Assembly (NCBI RefSeq): GCF_000764305.2
Contig: NW_025942170.1
Span: forward strand, 25,963-89,962
DNA length: 64,000 nucleotides
Reading direction: 5' to 3'
Origin: Hyalella azteca
Lineage: Eukaryota; Arthropoda; Malacostraca; Amphipoda; Hyalellidae
Under the pieces are notes generated by a model. That model ran no database searches. It saw nothing but the letters and a program-made list of their open reading frames with translations, and was not told the origin of the DNA. Positions 1 through 11,700 of this stretch are shown in pieces. Positions within the stretch are counted from its first letter, which is position 1. Every line of letters begins with the position of its first letter. Made by a program: the position numbers and the translations under genes.

Positions 1-139
1 GTGAAAGGATCACGTGAAAGGATCACATGAAAGGATCACGTGAAAGAATCAAGTGGAAGGATCACATGAAAGGATCTAGGGAAAGGATTAGAGGGAAGGA
101 TTACATGAAAGGATCTAGTGAAAGGATTACGTGAAAGGT
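1..139. repeat. Minisatellite, about 13-bp unit
   Basis: About ten tandem copies of GTGAAAGGATCAC and variants begin at the window edge. The same GTGAAAGG core recurs at 2850-3170. No coding potential is seen. Confidence 0.85.
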
Positions 140-370
140 GAGGACGTAACAATTCCACGCTGAGGACCCGGGGGATTGCGTCGGCTCCCCAGCAGGCAGG
201 GCCTGCCCTCTGCGGGGCTCCCTAAAACTAAACTCATAAACAATAATAATAATTATCTTCAAATTAATACAAATTTAAAATTTATTTGGTGCTAATCTCG
301 CTATTTCACCCACCGACCTCATGAAAAATATTTTCATCGTTTTCAAATTCAAATGAAAACCGCGGATGAA
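140..370. other. Unassigned sequence
   Basis: A GC-rich stretch of about 75 bp (150-225) is followed by AT-rich DNA. I recognise no gene or repeat. Confidence 0.5.
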
Positions 371-577
371 ACCTAAGCGAAAGAATGAATTATTAAGACT
401 ACTTTATCAGCCTAAGTAAAAGACTCAATTATTAAGACTACTTTATCAGCCTAAGTAAAAGACTCAATTATTAAGACTACTTTATCAGCCTAAGCAAAAG
501 ACTCAATTATTAAGACTACTTTCAGCCTAAGCAAAAGACTCAATTATTAAGACTACTTTCAGCCTAAGCAAAAGACT
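371..577. repeat. Minisatellite, 37-41 bp unit x 5
   Basis: The unit is CAGCCTAAGTAAAAGACTCA plus ATTATTAAGACTACTTTAT. Later copies lose a TTAT. Confidence 0.9.
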
Positions 578-1832
578 CGATAGTGCATGCTTACTTTATC
601 AGGACATTTCATTCAAAACTGAACGACAATTACAATGAATTTATTAAAAATCTAGAAAGCAATCAAATTATTACTATGAACATTTATAGAAAATTGCCAC
701 ATATTTGAACATTTTAACACTAATAATGCCTAACATTTCACGCGTGGATGTATTTATAAGACATGGAATTACGAGCTTGAACTTGCTTGCCAGACTCAGA
801 CAAATCAATGGCTTATATTGTCCAAACTATTCACTTTATGCGCGTAGCACTGATACACTCTTTTGCTGGACCAAAGTGTGTCAGGATGACGCACATAAGG
901 GCAAAAAGTGCATCACTTTTTGAACAAAAAGTCCCATTCCCATTTGAACAAAAATCCCCCACACATACACAACAGGAGGAGGTTGTCTACAAATATATTG
1001 GAGAGCACGAACAGTAATGGAAAACATGAAATAAATATCTTATAATTACTTCTAATTCATGGTGAAATGGGGAGAAGAGGGAGAGAGAAGGGGGAACAAG
1101 TGGGTAAAGTGAGGGATGAGAGGGAAGGTAGAAAGTGCTAAGGGTACGAAGAAAGTGTAAGAAGTAAAGAAAATGAAAGATCGAAAGAAATTGTGAGTAG
1201 AGAAAGTTTAAAAAGAAAATATGCTTCTTGTATCAAGTGCAGGAACTGGCAAGATGAACAATCATATAAATTCACATATAAATCATTATATAGGATCGTA
1301 AATGAACAGCTCTTAATACTTCAGAACTTTAGTTGCGTAGTGCAACTCATGTTCATGAATATATTCATACATGCATACAGTATGAACGCACTATTTCATG
1401 ATATGAAACAGAGAACTATGAACTCTTTGGAAGAAACGGTAACAAAATTCACACTCAATCTCGAAAATAAAAATAGTTTTATTATATTTAATAGGATATA
1501 ATTTATTAATAATGCCTGCATATGATATACCCAGCACTCTTAAAATTTGTTAAAATTTTCCTAAATTAAATTGAAAAAATTGTGTCGCTAAATTCGTATA
1601 TTCACTACTAGTATTTCACGCTTACGTTATAATTATTTCTCGAATCAAATAAACATAATTTTAAGCTTAAAACATTAACTCGATTATTAAATTTAGCAGT
1701 TAAATAGAAAAATTGTTGGTATGAGTGTTCTGTTATAAGGAACAATGAGAGTTATTTTAATTACTAATACGAGGTTAATTGTTCACCGTTATAAACCACT
1801 AAAGAAACTTCGAAACAATTGGAATTACTGAC
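578..1832. other. AT-rich DNA without recognised features
   Basis: Short ORFs here lack family resemblance and splice context. A purine-rich tract lies at 1070-1200. Confidence 0.5.
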
Positions 1833-2027
1833 CCTATCCCAGCGTTGAAACTTGCAATTTCTAAGCTGATTCAAGCGTTAAAAATTGAAATACTGGCCTT
1901 CAAGCATTGAAAATTGAAATTACTGGCCTCATCAAAGCGTTAAAAATTGAAATTACTTCCCTTTTTCAAGCGTTGTAACTTCAAATTACTGGCCTTTTTC
2001 AAGCATTGAAACTTAGAATTACTGGTC
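1833..2027. repeat. Minisatellite, about 32-bp unit x 6
   Basis: Diverged units follow GCGTTAAAAATTGAAATTAC then TGGCCTTTTTCAA. Confidence 0.75.
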
Positions 2028-2849
2028 ACTTGAGACGCCTTCGGATGGATAAAGGCGTAGGTTCCTGATAAACTAAAAGGTCTAAAACAAGACACAAAAT
2101 CAAATAAAACAGAGCACTTTCAAGCTTAGCAACCCACGTTCAAGTTCTAACTTAAATAAATTTATTTCAAATTTATTTTAAATTTTAAATTGTTCTAATT
2201 CAAAATTTACTTATCTTAAACCCAACACCGAACCCAACACTTAAACCCAACTTTTGAACACTTGGTCAACCAAAAAGTTTCTAATATCTTCTCCAAGTTG
2301 ATGATTGTTTGATTTCATCATCATTATTGACAGTGCGCAGTGCAAACATTAGCTTTAAAATAAACATTTATTTTGGTGATCAATAAAAAGTTATATTTTC
2401 AATGTAAAGCTCGGCTGTCGCTTCACAAATATCAACACTCTAAACAATTTTCTTAATTAATATTAATAGCTTATATAATATTATGAAAATATTTAAAATT
2501 ATTAATTAATATAACTCAAATCTTCATGGGAAATGTAACAACCGTAAAGCATAGCGTGTAGTAACTGCCTGGAATTAGAAAATGTAAGACAATAATAATA
2601 ATAATAAATACTAATAATAACCTAGAATTATGCATTATTATGCATGGAACACAATTCCCGATTTTTTTTAATTAAATGAAGCAAATAAATAATTAAATGA
2701 TGGCAAACAAATAACCACGACACACATGACAGGTTAAAACTCGATTTGAACACCACTAAAAGTTTGTATAAAAGTTTATACAAGAAATACAAAGGAAGGA
2801 ATACGCGACGAAATAACGTGACTTTTTAGCCGCGAGAGTTCAATACACG
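2028..2849. other. AT-rich DNA without recognised features
   Basis: Low-complexity AT tracts and an ATA repeat near 2590 are present. Nothing gene-like is seen. Confidence 0.5.
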
Positions 2850-3175
2850 TGAAAGGAAAGGCATGTGAAAGGAAAGGCATGTGAAGGGAAAGGCATGTGA
2901 AGGGAAAGGCATGTGAAGGGAAAGGCATGTGAAAGAAGGAATGACATTTGAAGGGAAAGGCATGTGAAGGGAGAGGCATGCGAAGGAATGACATTTGAAG
3001 GGAAAGGCATGTGAAGGGAGAGGCATGCGAAGGAATGACATTTGAAGGGAAAGGCATGTGAAGGGAAAGGTATGCGAAGGAATGACATTTGAAGGGAAAG
3101 GCATGTGAAAGGATGGCATGTGAAGGGAAAGGCATGTGAAGGGAAAGGCATGTGAAGGGAAAGGTATGGGATAGG
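2850..3175. repeat. Minisatellite, 15-bp unit with 44-bp higher-order pattern
   Basis: About 20 copies of AAGGCATGTGAAGGG. In the middle part a higher-order unit containing GGAATGACATTTG repeats about four times. Confidence 0.9.
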
Positions 3176-3354
3176 AATGATATGGGAAGGAATGTGGAAG
3201 AATTGATACTCTTATAAAATGAGGTTGTATTCTTCCATCAACTTTGCTTTATTAATATAGTTCATTTCTACAAACTCGCTTACAAATCCTAATACAACTT
3301 GATATTAAAAGGATAGCTTATCAACAGCGAAACTTGATAGTTACTTTGTACATG

Positions 3355-3875
3355 GTGAATGGCCTTTGAAAGGTGATAGTGAACTGCTTATGAAGAAAAA
3401 AAGACTTTGAAAGGTGATAATGAACTATTAGGGATAAAAAAGAGCCTTTGAAAGATGATAGTGAACTGCTAGGGATGAAAGAGAGCCTTTGAAAGGTGAT
3501 AGTGAACTGCTAGGGAGAAAATAGAGCGTTTGAAAGGTGATAGTGAAATGCTAATGAAGAAAGAGAGCGTTTGAAAGGTGATAGTGAACTACTAGGGATG
3601 AAAGAGACCCGTTGAAAGGTGATAGTGAACTACTAGGGATGAAAGAGAGCCTTTGAAAGGTGATAGCGAACTGCTAGGAATGAAAGAGAGCCTTTGAAAG
3701 GTGATAGTGAACTGCTAGGGATAAAAGAGAGCCTTTGAAACGTGATGGTGAACTGCTAGGGATAAAAGAGAGCCATTGAAAGGTGATAGTGAACTGCTAG
3801 GGATAAAAGAGAGCCTTTGAAAGGTGATAGTGAACTGCTAAGGAAGAGAGACAGCCTATGAAAGGTTCACTGCCA
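3355..3875. repeat. Minisatellite, about 39-bp unit x 13
   Basis: Units read CCTTTGAAAGGTGATAGTGA then ACTGCTAGGGATGAAAGAGA with point changes. Each unit also contains AAAGGTGATAG. Confidence 0.9.
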
Positions 3876-4254
3876 CCTTTTGAATGGTGACTATTCAAAG
3901 ACTAGTAATGCTCAGGGCGAAATTACTAAACATTTTGGTGTCATCGATGGCGTTTACAAATAATAATAATATTAGATAATTACAAATATTATATAGTAAT
4001 ATGGATATAATAATAATAATAAATGTTAGTTATATTTGACACTATCGCTCACGAGATCCAACGCTGGGCACGAACACGGAGTTCACATTCGTTACATTCA
4101 TACTCATAAGATACGTGATACGTATTCTTAATACAGAAATGACATCAACACACCCACACAGAAGTAATACAGGAACACAGTGCAGTGAATTAGATGGATG
4201 TACAGTGGATATACATAACGCAGGCCACCTCGTGTAGCTGCTGTGGCTCCAATG

Positions 4255-4515
4255 TATGTTACACAGCACTAGCACAGCACCAGCGCTAGCACAGCACCAG
4301 CGCTAGCACAGCACCAGCGCAGCACTAGAACAGCAATAGCACAGCACTAGCTCAGCACCAGCGCAGCACTAGAACAGCACAACGTAGTACAGCATGAACA
4401 TAGCACTAGCACAGTACAGCGCTAGCACAGACCAGCACTAGCACAGCATTGGCACTGCATGAACACAGCACCAGCACTAGCAAGTACAGCACCAGCACTA
4501 GCCCAGCACTAGCAC
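4255..4515. repeat. CAGCACTAG-type short tandem repeat
   Basis: Interleaved CAGCACTAGCA, CAGCACCAGCG and GCTAGCA hexamer-based units run for about 250 bp. Confidence 0.85.
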
Positions 4516-4594
4516 CGCATGCAGGTAAATGCACGCAGCCTGGTAAGCTGTGCAGAACACAAGAGCCTCTGCACAGCTCGTGCACTTCTCCACA

Positions 4595-4790
4595 TCAGGG
4601 GCCACAATGCCAACCAAGGGCTTCAATGTGAACTGGGGTGCCTGCAATGCAAACCAAGGGCTCTGCGAACCGGAGGGCTCAATGCCAACCGGGGGACTCT
4701 AATGTGAAACTGCGAACCGGTGGCTGAATGCGAATTGGGGCTCAATGCGAACCGGGCGCTCCAATGTGAACCGGTGGCTCAATTTAAAAT
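4595..4790. repeat. Diverged minisatellite, about 18-24 bp unit
   Basis: Units are built on GGGCTCAATGCGAACCGG with many substitutions. The apparent ORF over it is a repeat artefact. Confidence 0.7.
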
Positions 4791-4807
4791 TTGTTGCTTG
4801 CCGTGTT

Positions 4808-4995
4808 TGTTGGAGGCCCCAGTTAGTCCCCCATCAGTTGGAGGCCCCAGTTAGTCCCCCATCAGTTGGAGGCCCCAGTTAGTCCCCCATCAGTTGGAGG
4901 CCCAGGGGGTGAAAGGAGAGGGGGATGAGAGGGTGGGGGTGAAAGGAGAGGGGGATGAGGGTGGGGGCGAAAGGAGCAAGGAATGAGATGAGTAG
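4808..4995. repeat. Two adjacent minisatellites (28 bp x 4; GA/G-rich x 3)
   Basis: Four copies of TTGGAGGCCCCAGTTAGTCC plus CCCATCAG are followed by a purine-rich GTGAAAGGAGAGGGGGATGA repeat. Confidence 0.85.
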
Positions 4996-4999
4996 GGAA

Positions 5000-5540
5000 G
5001 GAACACAGCGGGTGTAGCCGCAGTTTGACGCATCTCTCATAGCATTTATTTACCATGAGTAGTGTTCAGCATCACCCTTTCTCCACGTGTCACTTTGCTC
5101 CCGACGCTGACCAGTACGGTATGGTGCGGAGATGCTGAACATTTGTCATATTATTATCTATCAGATTTGAATATTTTTTACGATTTATTACTGTATGTAA
5201 TAGCCCTTAATCCCATTGCAGACGAAAATGCAAATAATTTCAACCTGCGGCATTAGACCTGTGACACTAACTTGAAGCCCGTTTGGCGAAACTTTGCTGT
5301 AATAAAATTTATTTGTGTTGAATATTCATAGTTTCATGCCCTTGTGTGAATTACTAAGTCAGGGAACGTGAAGACCATTACTAGAATGGTACGTAACCAT
5401 CTTAGACTGCAAGGCAGCGGTTACAGCGGGGAGTGAGAGGGCGTAATTGTGATGAGATGTAGCAGGTACAGCGTACACCACAAGACACACCACAGAAGAT
5501 AAGGTGAAGTACTCTCATCATTGTCCTGAATACAGCGCCG
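5000..5540. other. Unassigned DNA between arrays
   Basis: No CPT1 C-terminal exon could be found here on the minus strand. A patch near 5330-5370 weakly resembles the dispersed noncoding family seen near 60 kb. Confidence 0.45.
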
Positions 5541-5641
5541 AGTATGGTGACACTGCATCACAGAGTATGGTGAGCACACCACCATACCACAGAGTATGAC
5601 CTTATAACCTTATGATGAGTTTATGACTTCCCAGTCCATGA

Positions 5642-5728
5642 TCAAGCTGATGCTCCACCTTCGTCGTCCTCCGCCTCCAGGTCGTCGATAGGCAGGTCAC
5701 AAAAATGGTGACTCACCATCTTCCTGAA
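5642..5728 (-). CDS. Possible acidic terminal exon after the duplicated CPT1 donor
   Basis: In the frame of the preceding exon, the second copy of its end reads through its donor into [18 protein letters not shown] and a TGA stop at 5642-5644. The composition is coding-like, and the upstream TTCAG of the copy could act as an acceptor. An acidic tail is not a standard CPT1 feature and the catalytic C-terminal part is missing, so this may be a chance ORF or a mis-assembled last exon. Confidence 0.3.
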   Translation of the reverse strand, partial: FRKMVSHHFCDLPIDDLEAEDDEGGASA

Positions 5729-8700
5729 GTATGGTGCACACACAAGATTATGGTGAGCACACCACAGAGTATGGTGAGCACACCACAGAGTATGGTGAGC
5801 ACACCACATAGAGTATGGTGACTCACCATCTTCCTGAAGGGCTCAAAGTTGATGTCAGGAAGGTTGGAGTTGGTGACCTGCTGCTGGGGCTGCTGGGAGG
5901 TGCTCAGCGTCCACGGCCGCTTGATTACGTTCTCCAGCAGCTCGCAGTCCTGTAACATATATAATATATTAACTAGCTCATATAATATACTAAGTCGTAT
6001 GATACATTAACGCATATAATATACTAACTAACTCTTATAATATATTAATTCATATAATATACTATATAAGTCGTATAATATACTAACTGATATAATATAC
6101 TAAATAACTCCTATAATATATTAACTCTCTTATAATATACTAACCAACTCATTTAATATACTAACTAACATATAATCCTAACTAACTCACAAGTGATACT
6201 AACTAACTAACTAATAGAAATACTAACTAACAGATACTAATTAACAAACATAATATGTAACTTACAACTTACTCAATTAATGGCATTAAATATTCTCAAT
6301 TAATTTTAATTTCTGAATTAATATCATATTAATAAAACCAATGTCGCTCACTTCCACTTTCTAGGGAAGGCTGGAGCAATATTCATTTATTTTATTGTTC
6401 ATCATGTTTGGAATTAAAGTCCAAATGTAGAATTTATATAACCTAGCAAACTGAAATAATATCAAAGATTATTCTATTCTCAGCATATATCGCTCACATT
6501 GACTTATTGGCCCATTAAGTCAATGTTTAATAGTGGGCCTATGTTCACTATTAAATAGTGTATACGGGCGGTGTAAGATTTGTTTCATTATCAAAGGTTT
6601 GAAATTTATAAAAGTTGGCGCTCGAAATGTTTTCAATAGAAACTATCTAGAAAACTATTATTTTCATAGTTAAAGTACAGTAAAAAATATTTTCGAAATA
6701 TTAGGGGCCCTACCAAGTGTGTTGTGTATCGTCTGCTATTTTAAATTATTAAGGAGACTTGGAAATTAATTAAAAATACTGATGAAAAAGTTTTTCTTTT
6801 GGGAATCGAGTACGAACAATTTGGGACTTTAATGGCATTGAAGGCAAAATGTCAAAAAAAATATAACTCAGTACTCACTGCAGTGAGTGACAGAGAGCGC
6901 ATTTTCCCGTCGACGAAAATGGAAGTCACGGACGGACAGACGGACGGACAGTCAGACAGACAGACACAGACGGACGGACATGGCGAGCACAATAGTGCAT
7001 TTTTTCCATAAATGAGAAAATACGCTAAAAAGAGCATGGCCACACGTATCACAGGACACAGAGCATGGCCTCACGTTTCCGAGGACAGAGAGCGTGGCCT
7101 CACGTACCCGAGGACTAAGAGCGTGGCCTCACGTACCCGAGGACAAAGAGCGCAGCCTCACGTATCCGAGTACAGAGAGCATGGCCTCACGTATCCCAGG
7201 ACAGAGACCATGGCCTCACGTATCCGAGGACAGAGATCGTGGCCTCACGTATCTGAGGACATAGCATAACAAGTCTTACGTATCCGAGGCCCCTAGAGAC
7301 GACGTAGAGGGCAAAGAGGTGCCTGTCGATGCCCTCGCCGTTCATCGCTGCCTTGTAGAGGCTCTGGTGCCTCTCCCCGGCCTCCCTCAGCAGCGCCAGC
7401 TTCTGCGTCCTGCTCACCGTGTCCTCGCTCATCGCCCTATAAGCAGTGACCATTTAATTATATATTGTTTTATATATAATATATATATACATTTATATTA
7501 TATATATAATATTTATATTATATATAAATTGTGTTATATTGTATAGTTATTTTTGTATGTTATATATTATATATGCGGAGCTCACTGCGTCCTCGCTCAT
7601 CGCCCTATAAGCAGTGACCATTTAATTATATATTACTTTATAATATAAAGTTATTTAAGTATGTTATATATTATATATGCGGAGCTTAACTTCTATCACG
7701 CCGCTCTGACAGCAGTGAGCACTTAATTATATACCTATTGTCTTTGTTATCAATGGATGTTATATTACCTCAATATTATTATTATTAATTTGTACATCAG
7801 GACGTTAATTTACATATATTAGGTAAATTATATCCAATGTAATATATTATTATTCAAGATCTTTAATATAAAGCAGTTGTGACGAAGGCGTGACCCACCT
7901 GACGAAGGCGTGACCCACCTGACGAAGGCGTGACCCACCTGACGAAGACGTGACCCACCTGACGAAGGCATGACTCACCTGACGAAGGCATGACTCACCT
8001 GACGAAGGCATGACTCACCTGACGAAGGCATGACTCACCTGACGACGGCATGACCCACCTGACGAAGGCAGAGCTCTCCCTCGTACAGGACCGGACGGTC
8101 TCGGTCCGGCCGTGCTGGTAGAGACGTGTGGCCGAGGCCTCGTAGGTCTGCACGAAGCGGCCGCCGGAGTCCCTGAAGTAGGCGAGCTGAAGGGCGATCT
8201 GCACGAAGGCGTCGGGGCTGATGAGGGCCTTCTTCAGCACGCCCTTCCCGAAGGCGGAGTGGTGCTCGATGAACAGGTCCAGGTCGTCCGCTTGCTGCGG
8301 GGTAAACTATGGTTAATCAGGTATAAGGAGGATAAGGTTAACCTCACGTGAAGGATAACCAGAAGAGTAAGGGTATTGGGTAACCTGACGTGAAGGGTCA
8401 CCAGAAGAATGAGGGTAACCAGAAGAATGAGGGTAACCTGACGTGAAGGATAACCAGGAGAGCGAGGGTAACCTGACGTGAAGGGTAACCAGGAGAGCGA
8501 GGGTAACCTGTCGTGAAGGGTAACCAGGAGAGCGAGGGTAACCTGACGTGAAGGATAACCAGAAGTGGAGAAAATAAGCAATGGAGAAAGGTTAATCAGA
8601 CATGGGAGGTTAACTTAGCGTAGCAGGTAAAACTGCTGGTCCCTAATCTGAGGGATTACTATCCTAGCCACACCAGGGCGATGCTGGGGTAGAAGGCGTG

Positions 8701-11700
8701 AACGTTAATTGGCGTAATGGACGCTAATGGGCATAATGGACGCTAATGGATGGCATAATGGACGCTGATGGATGTCAGAGGGCACCTGGAGGTTGGCATG
8801 GGCGGCTTGGGTGATGCTGTGGGCGAGGGCATCCGTCATGTCCCAGATGATACGGCGTGGGGGACTGTGGGGGCCCTGACGGAACTCCCGCGGGGGAGGC
8901 ATCACCTCCCCGTTGTCCAGGTAGCGCTTCTCCAGCACCCTGACCAGGGGGGTGGTGGGGGGTTAATAAGAGGGGCTCATTAGTCAGGGTATTAATGAGG
9001 GGGGACTCGTTAGTAGGGCTTTAATGGGGAGGGGACGTACAGTGGATGATCGATGAACATTCAATAGTCATGACACTCGCTCATTAGTCAAGACACTCAC
9101 TCATTAGTCATGGCATTCACTCATTAGTCATGACACTCACTCATTAGTCATGACACTCACTCATTAGTCATGACACTCACTCAATAGTCATGACATTCGC
9201 TCATTAGTCATATTAGTCATGACACTCACTCAATAGTCATGACACTCACTCATTAGTCATGACACTCACTCATTAGTCATGACACTCACTCATTAGTCAT
9301 GACACTCGCTCAATAGAAATGGCACTTACTCACTAGTCATGACACTCACTCGTTAGTCATGGCACTCACTCATTAGTCATGGCACTCACTCATTAGTCAT
9401 GGCACTCGCTCATTCATCATGACACTCATTAGTCATGGAACTCACTCATTAGTCAAAACACTCGATCATTAGTCATGGCACTCGCTCATTAGTCATGGCA
9501 CTCGCTCATTTGTCATGACACTTACTTATTAGTCATGGCACTCACTCATTAGTCATGGCACTCGCTCATTAGTCATTGCACTTGCTCATTAGTCATGCAC
9601 TCACTCATTAGTCATGGCACTCACTCATTAGTCATGGCACTCCCTCATTAGTCATGGCACTCACTCATTAGTCATAGCACTCACTCATTAGTCATGGCAC
9701 TCACTTATTAGTCACGGCTCTCACTCATTAGTCACGGCACTCCCTCATTAGTCATGGCACTCGCTCATTAATCATGGCACTCGCTCACTAGACATGGCAT
9801 TCACTCATTAGTCATGGCACTCACTTATTAGTCATGACACTCACTCATTAGCCATGACACTCACTCATTAGTCATGGCACTCACTTATTAGTCATGACGC
9901 TCACTTATTAGTCATGACACTCACTCATTAGTCATGAAATTCGCTCATTAGTCTTAGCACTCACTCATTAGTCATGGCACTCACTTATTAGTCACGGCTC
10001 TCACTCATTAGTCATGGCACTCACTCATTAGTCATGAAACTCGCTCATTAGTCATGACACTCACTCATTAGTCGTGGCACTCGCTCATTAATCATGGCAC
10101 TTGCTCACTAGTCATGGCATTCACTCATTTGTCATGGCACTCGCTCATTAGTTATGACACTCGCTCATTAGTCATGACACTCACTCATTAGTCATGACAC
10201 TCACTCATTAGTCACAGCACTCGCTCACTAGTCATGGCACTCGCTCATTAGTCATGCCATTCGCTTATTAGTCATGGCACTCGCTCATTAGTCATGGCAC
10301 TCACTCATTAGTCATGATACTCACTCATTAGTCATGGCACTCACTCATTAGTCATGGCACTCACTCATTAGTCATGGCACTCACTCATTAGTCACGGCAC
10401 TCACTCATTAGTCATGGCGTACTCCCAGACGTGTCCCAGGGCGGGCGCGTCGGCCATCGAGTGCTCGGCGTTGAAGCCACATTGGCCGTCGGGGAAGAAG
10501 CAGACGTTGAGGCTCTTGTCGAACCTGCGCATGCGGACCATGTTAGTGGGTAACTGCTGTTATCGTTTGGGTTATGTGGTAATAGAACATAAAAAACTGG
10601 GAATTACAGTGATAACAACACGGAATAACAGTGATAACAGCAGGGAATAACAGTGATAACAGCAGGGAATAACGGTGATAACAGCAGCGGTTCAGTTTGT
10701 TCATGAATAAAAAGGGATAACAACCGCATCACCTCAGGCGCCCACATAATTTAGTTTAGTGTTGAATAAAAATGAATAAAACCAAGTTTCTATCTTTCCC
10801 CAAGAGCCCCCGTTGACCCCTCAGGACCACCCGGTCCCCTCCCCTCCTACCAGAGGGTGCGGCCATCAGCATGCAGAAGCGTCTTGCCCTTGTCGTGGAT
10901 GTCCTTAGGAGGGGCGTCCAGCAGCACCACCTGCCCAGGCGGGCATACAGAGGGTATAAAGAGGGCATCAAGAGGTATGAAGGATACGGCAAGAGAGGTT
11001 AACGGCTGAGTAGAACGTTTGTTAAAGGGTAAATTGAGGATACAGCAATGTTTACAGTGAGTAATATGTTGAGGGTATATCAAGTCTACGTTAAAGTTCA
11101 AGGTGAAGACCATGTTCAGGGTATATCAAGTCTATGTTGAAGGCCGAGTTCAGAGTTAGACCAGACATGAGGCTTTGTAATCACGGCGAATGTCTCGCCC
11201 AGTCCAGGATTATGCATGGATACTCAAGCAGTTGGTAATACAACACGTTGCTAAAAGTAACACTTATACCATATTGTATAGCCACGATAATACCATTGTA
11301 CAGCCACGATAATACCATTGTATAGTCACGATAATACCATTGTATAGCCACGATAATACCATTGTATAGCCACGATAATACCAATGTATAGTCACGCTAA
11401 TACAATAACAGGGAAAATAGTGCATTCGCTTATTGCAGGTAGCAGAGACCCTGTAAGTGCTTAACTTCCATCGAAAATAATTATTGATTCAGAAGCCTTG
11501 TAAAATTAGGGATTAGCTCAGACGCAATTAAATTACTGGATTATTGGGAGGGAAGGGAGAGGCGAGAGTATTTATTGGTAGGGAGAATTAGGTGAAGAGT
11601 TAAGAGAAGGGCCCAGTGAAGGGCCAAGTCAAGAGCAAAGAGAAGGGCCCAGTGGAGGGCCAAGTGAAGGGCCCAGTGGAGGGCCAAGTGATGGGCCCAG

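Noticed and set aside
2776..3151. Overlapping minus-strand ORFs of SHAFPFTCLSL-type repeats
   Set aside because: They are translations of the 15-bp minisatellite, open in three frames, with no start context or splice support.
8705..8785. Extension of the IIWDM exon of CPT1 by VPSDIHQ
   Set aside because: CAG|GTGCCC gives the phase that fits the next exon, and the extension runs into a short tandem repeat.
9051..10414. CRISPR-like direct repeats
   Set aside because: The units are contiguous with no spacers, the genome is animal, and the unit is an exon end.
11161..11400. Hydrophobic ORF ([18 protein letters not shown])
   Set aside because: Reading of the 22-bp intronic minisatellite.
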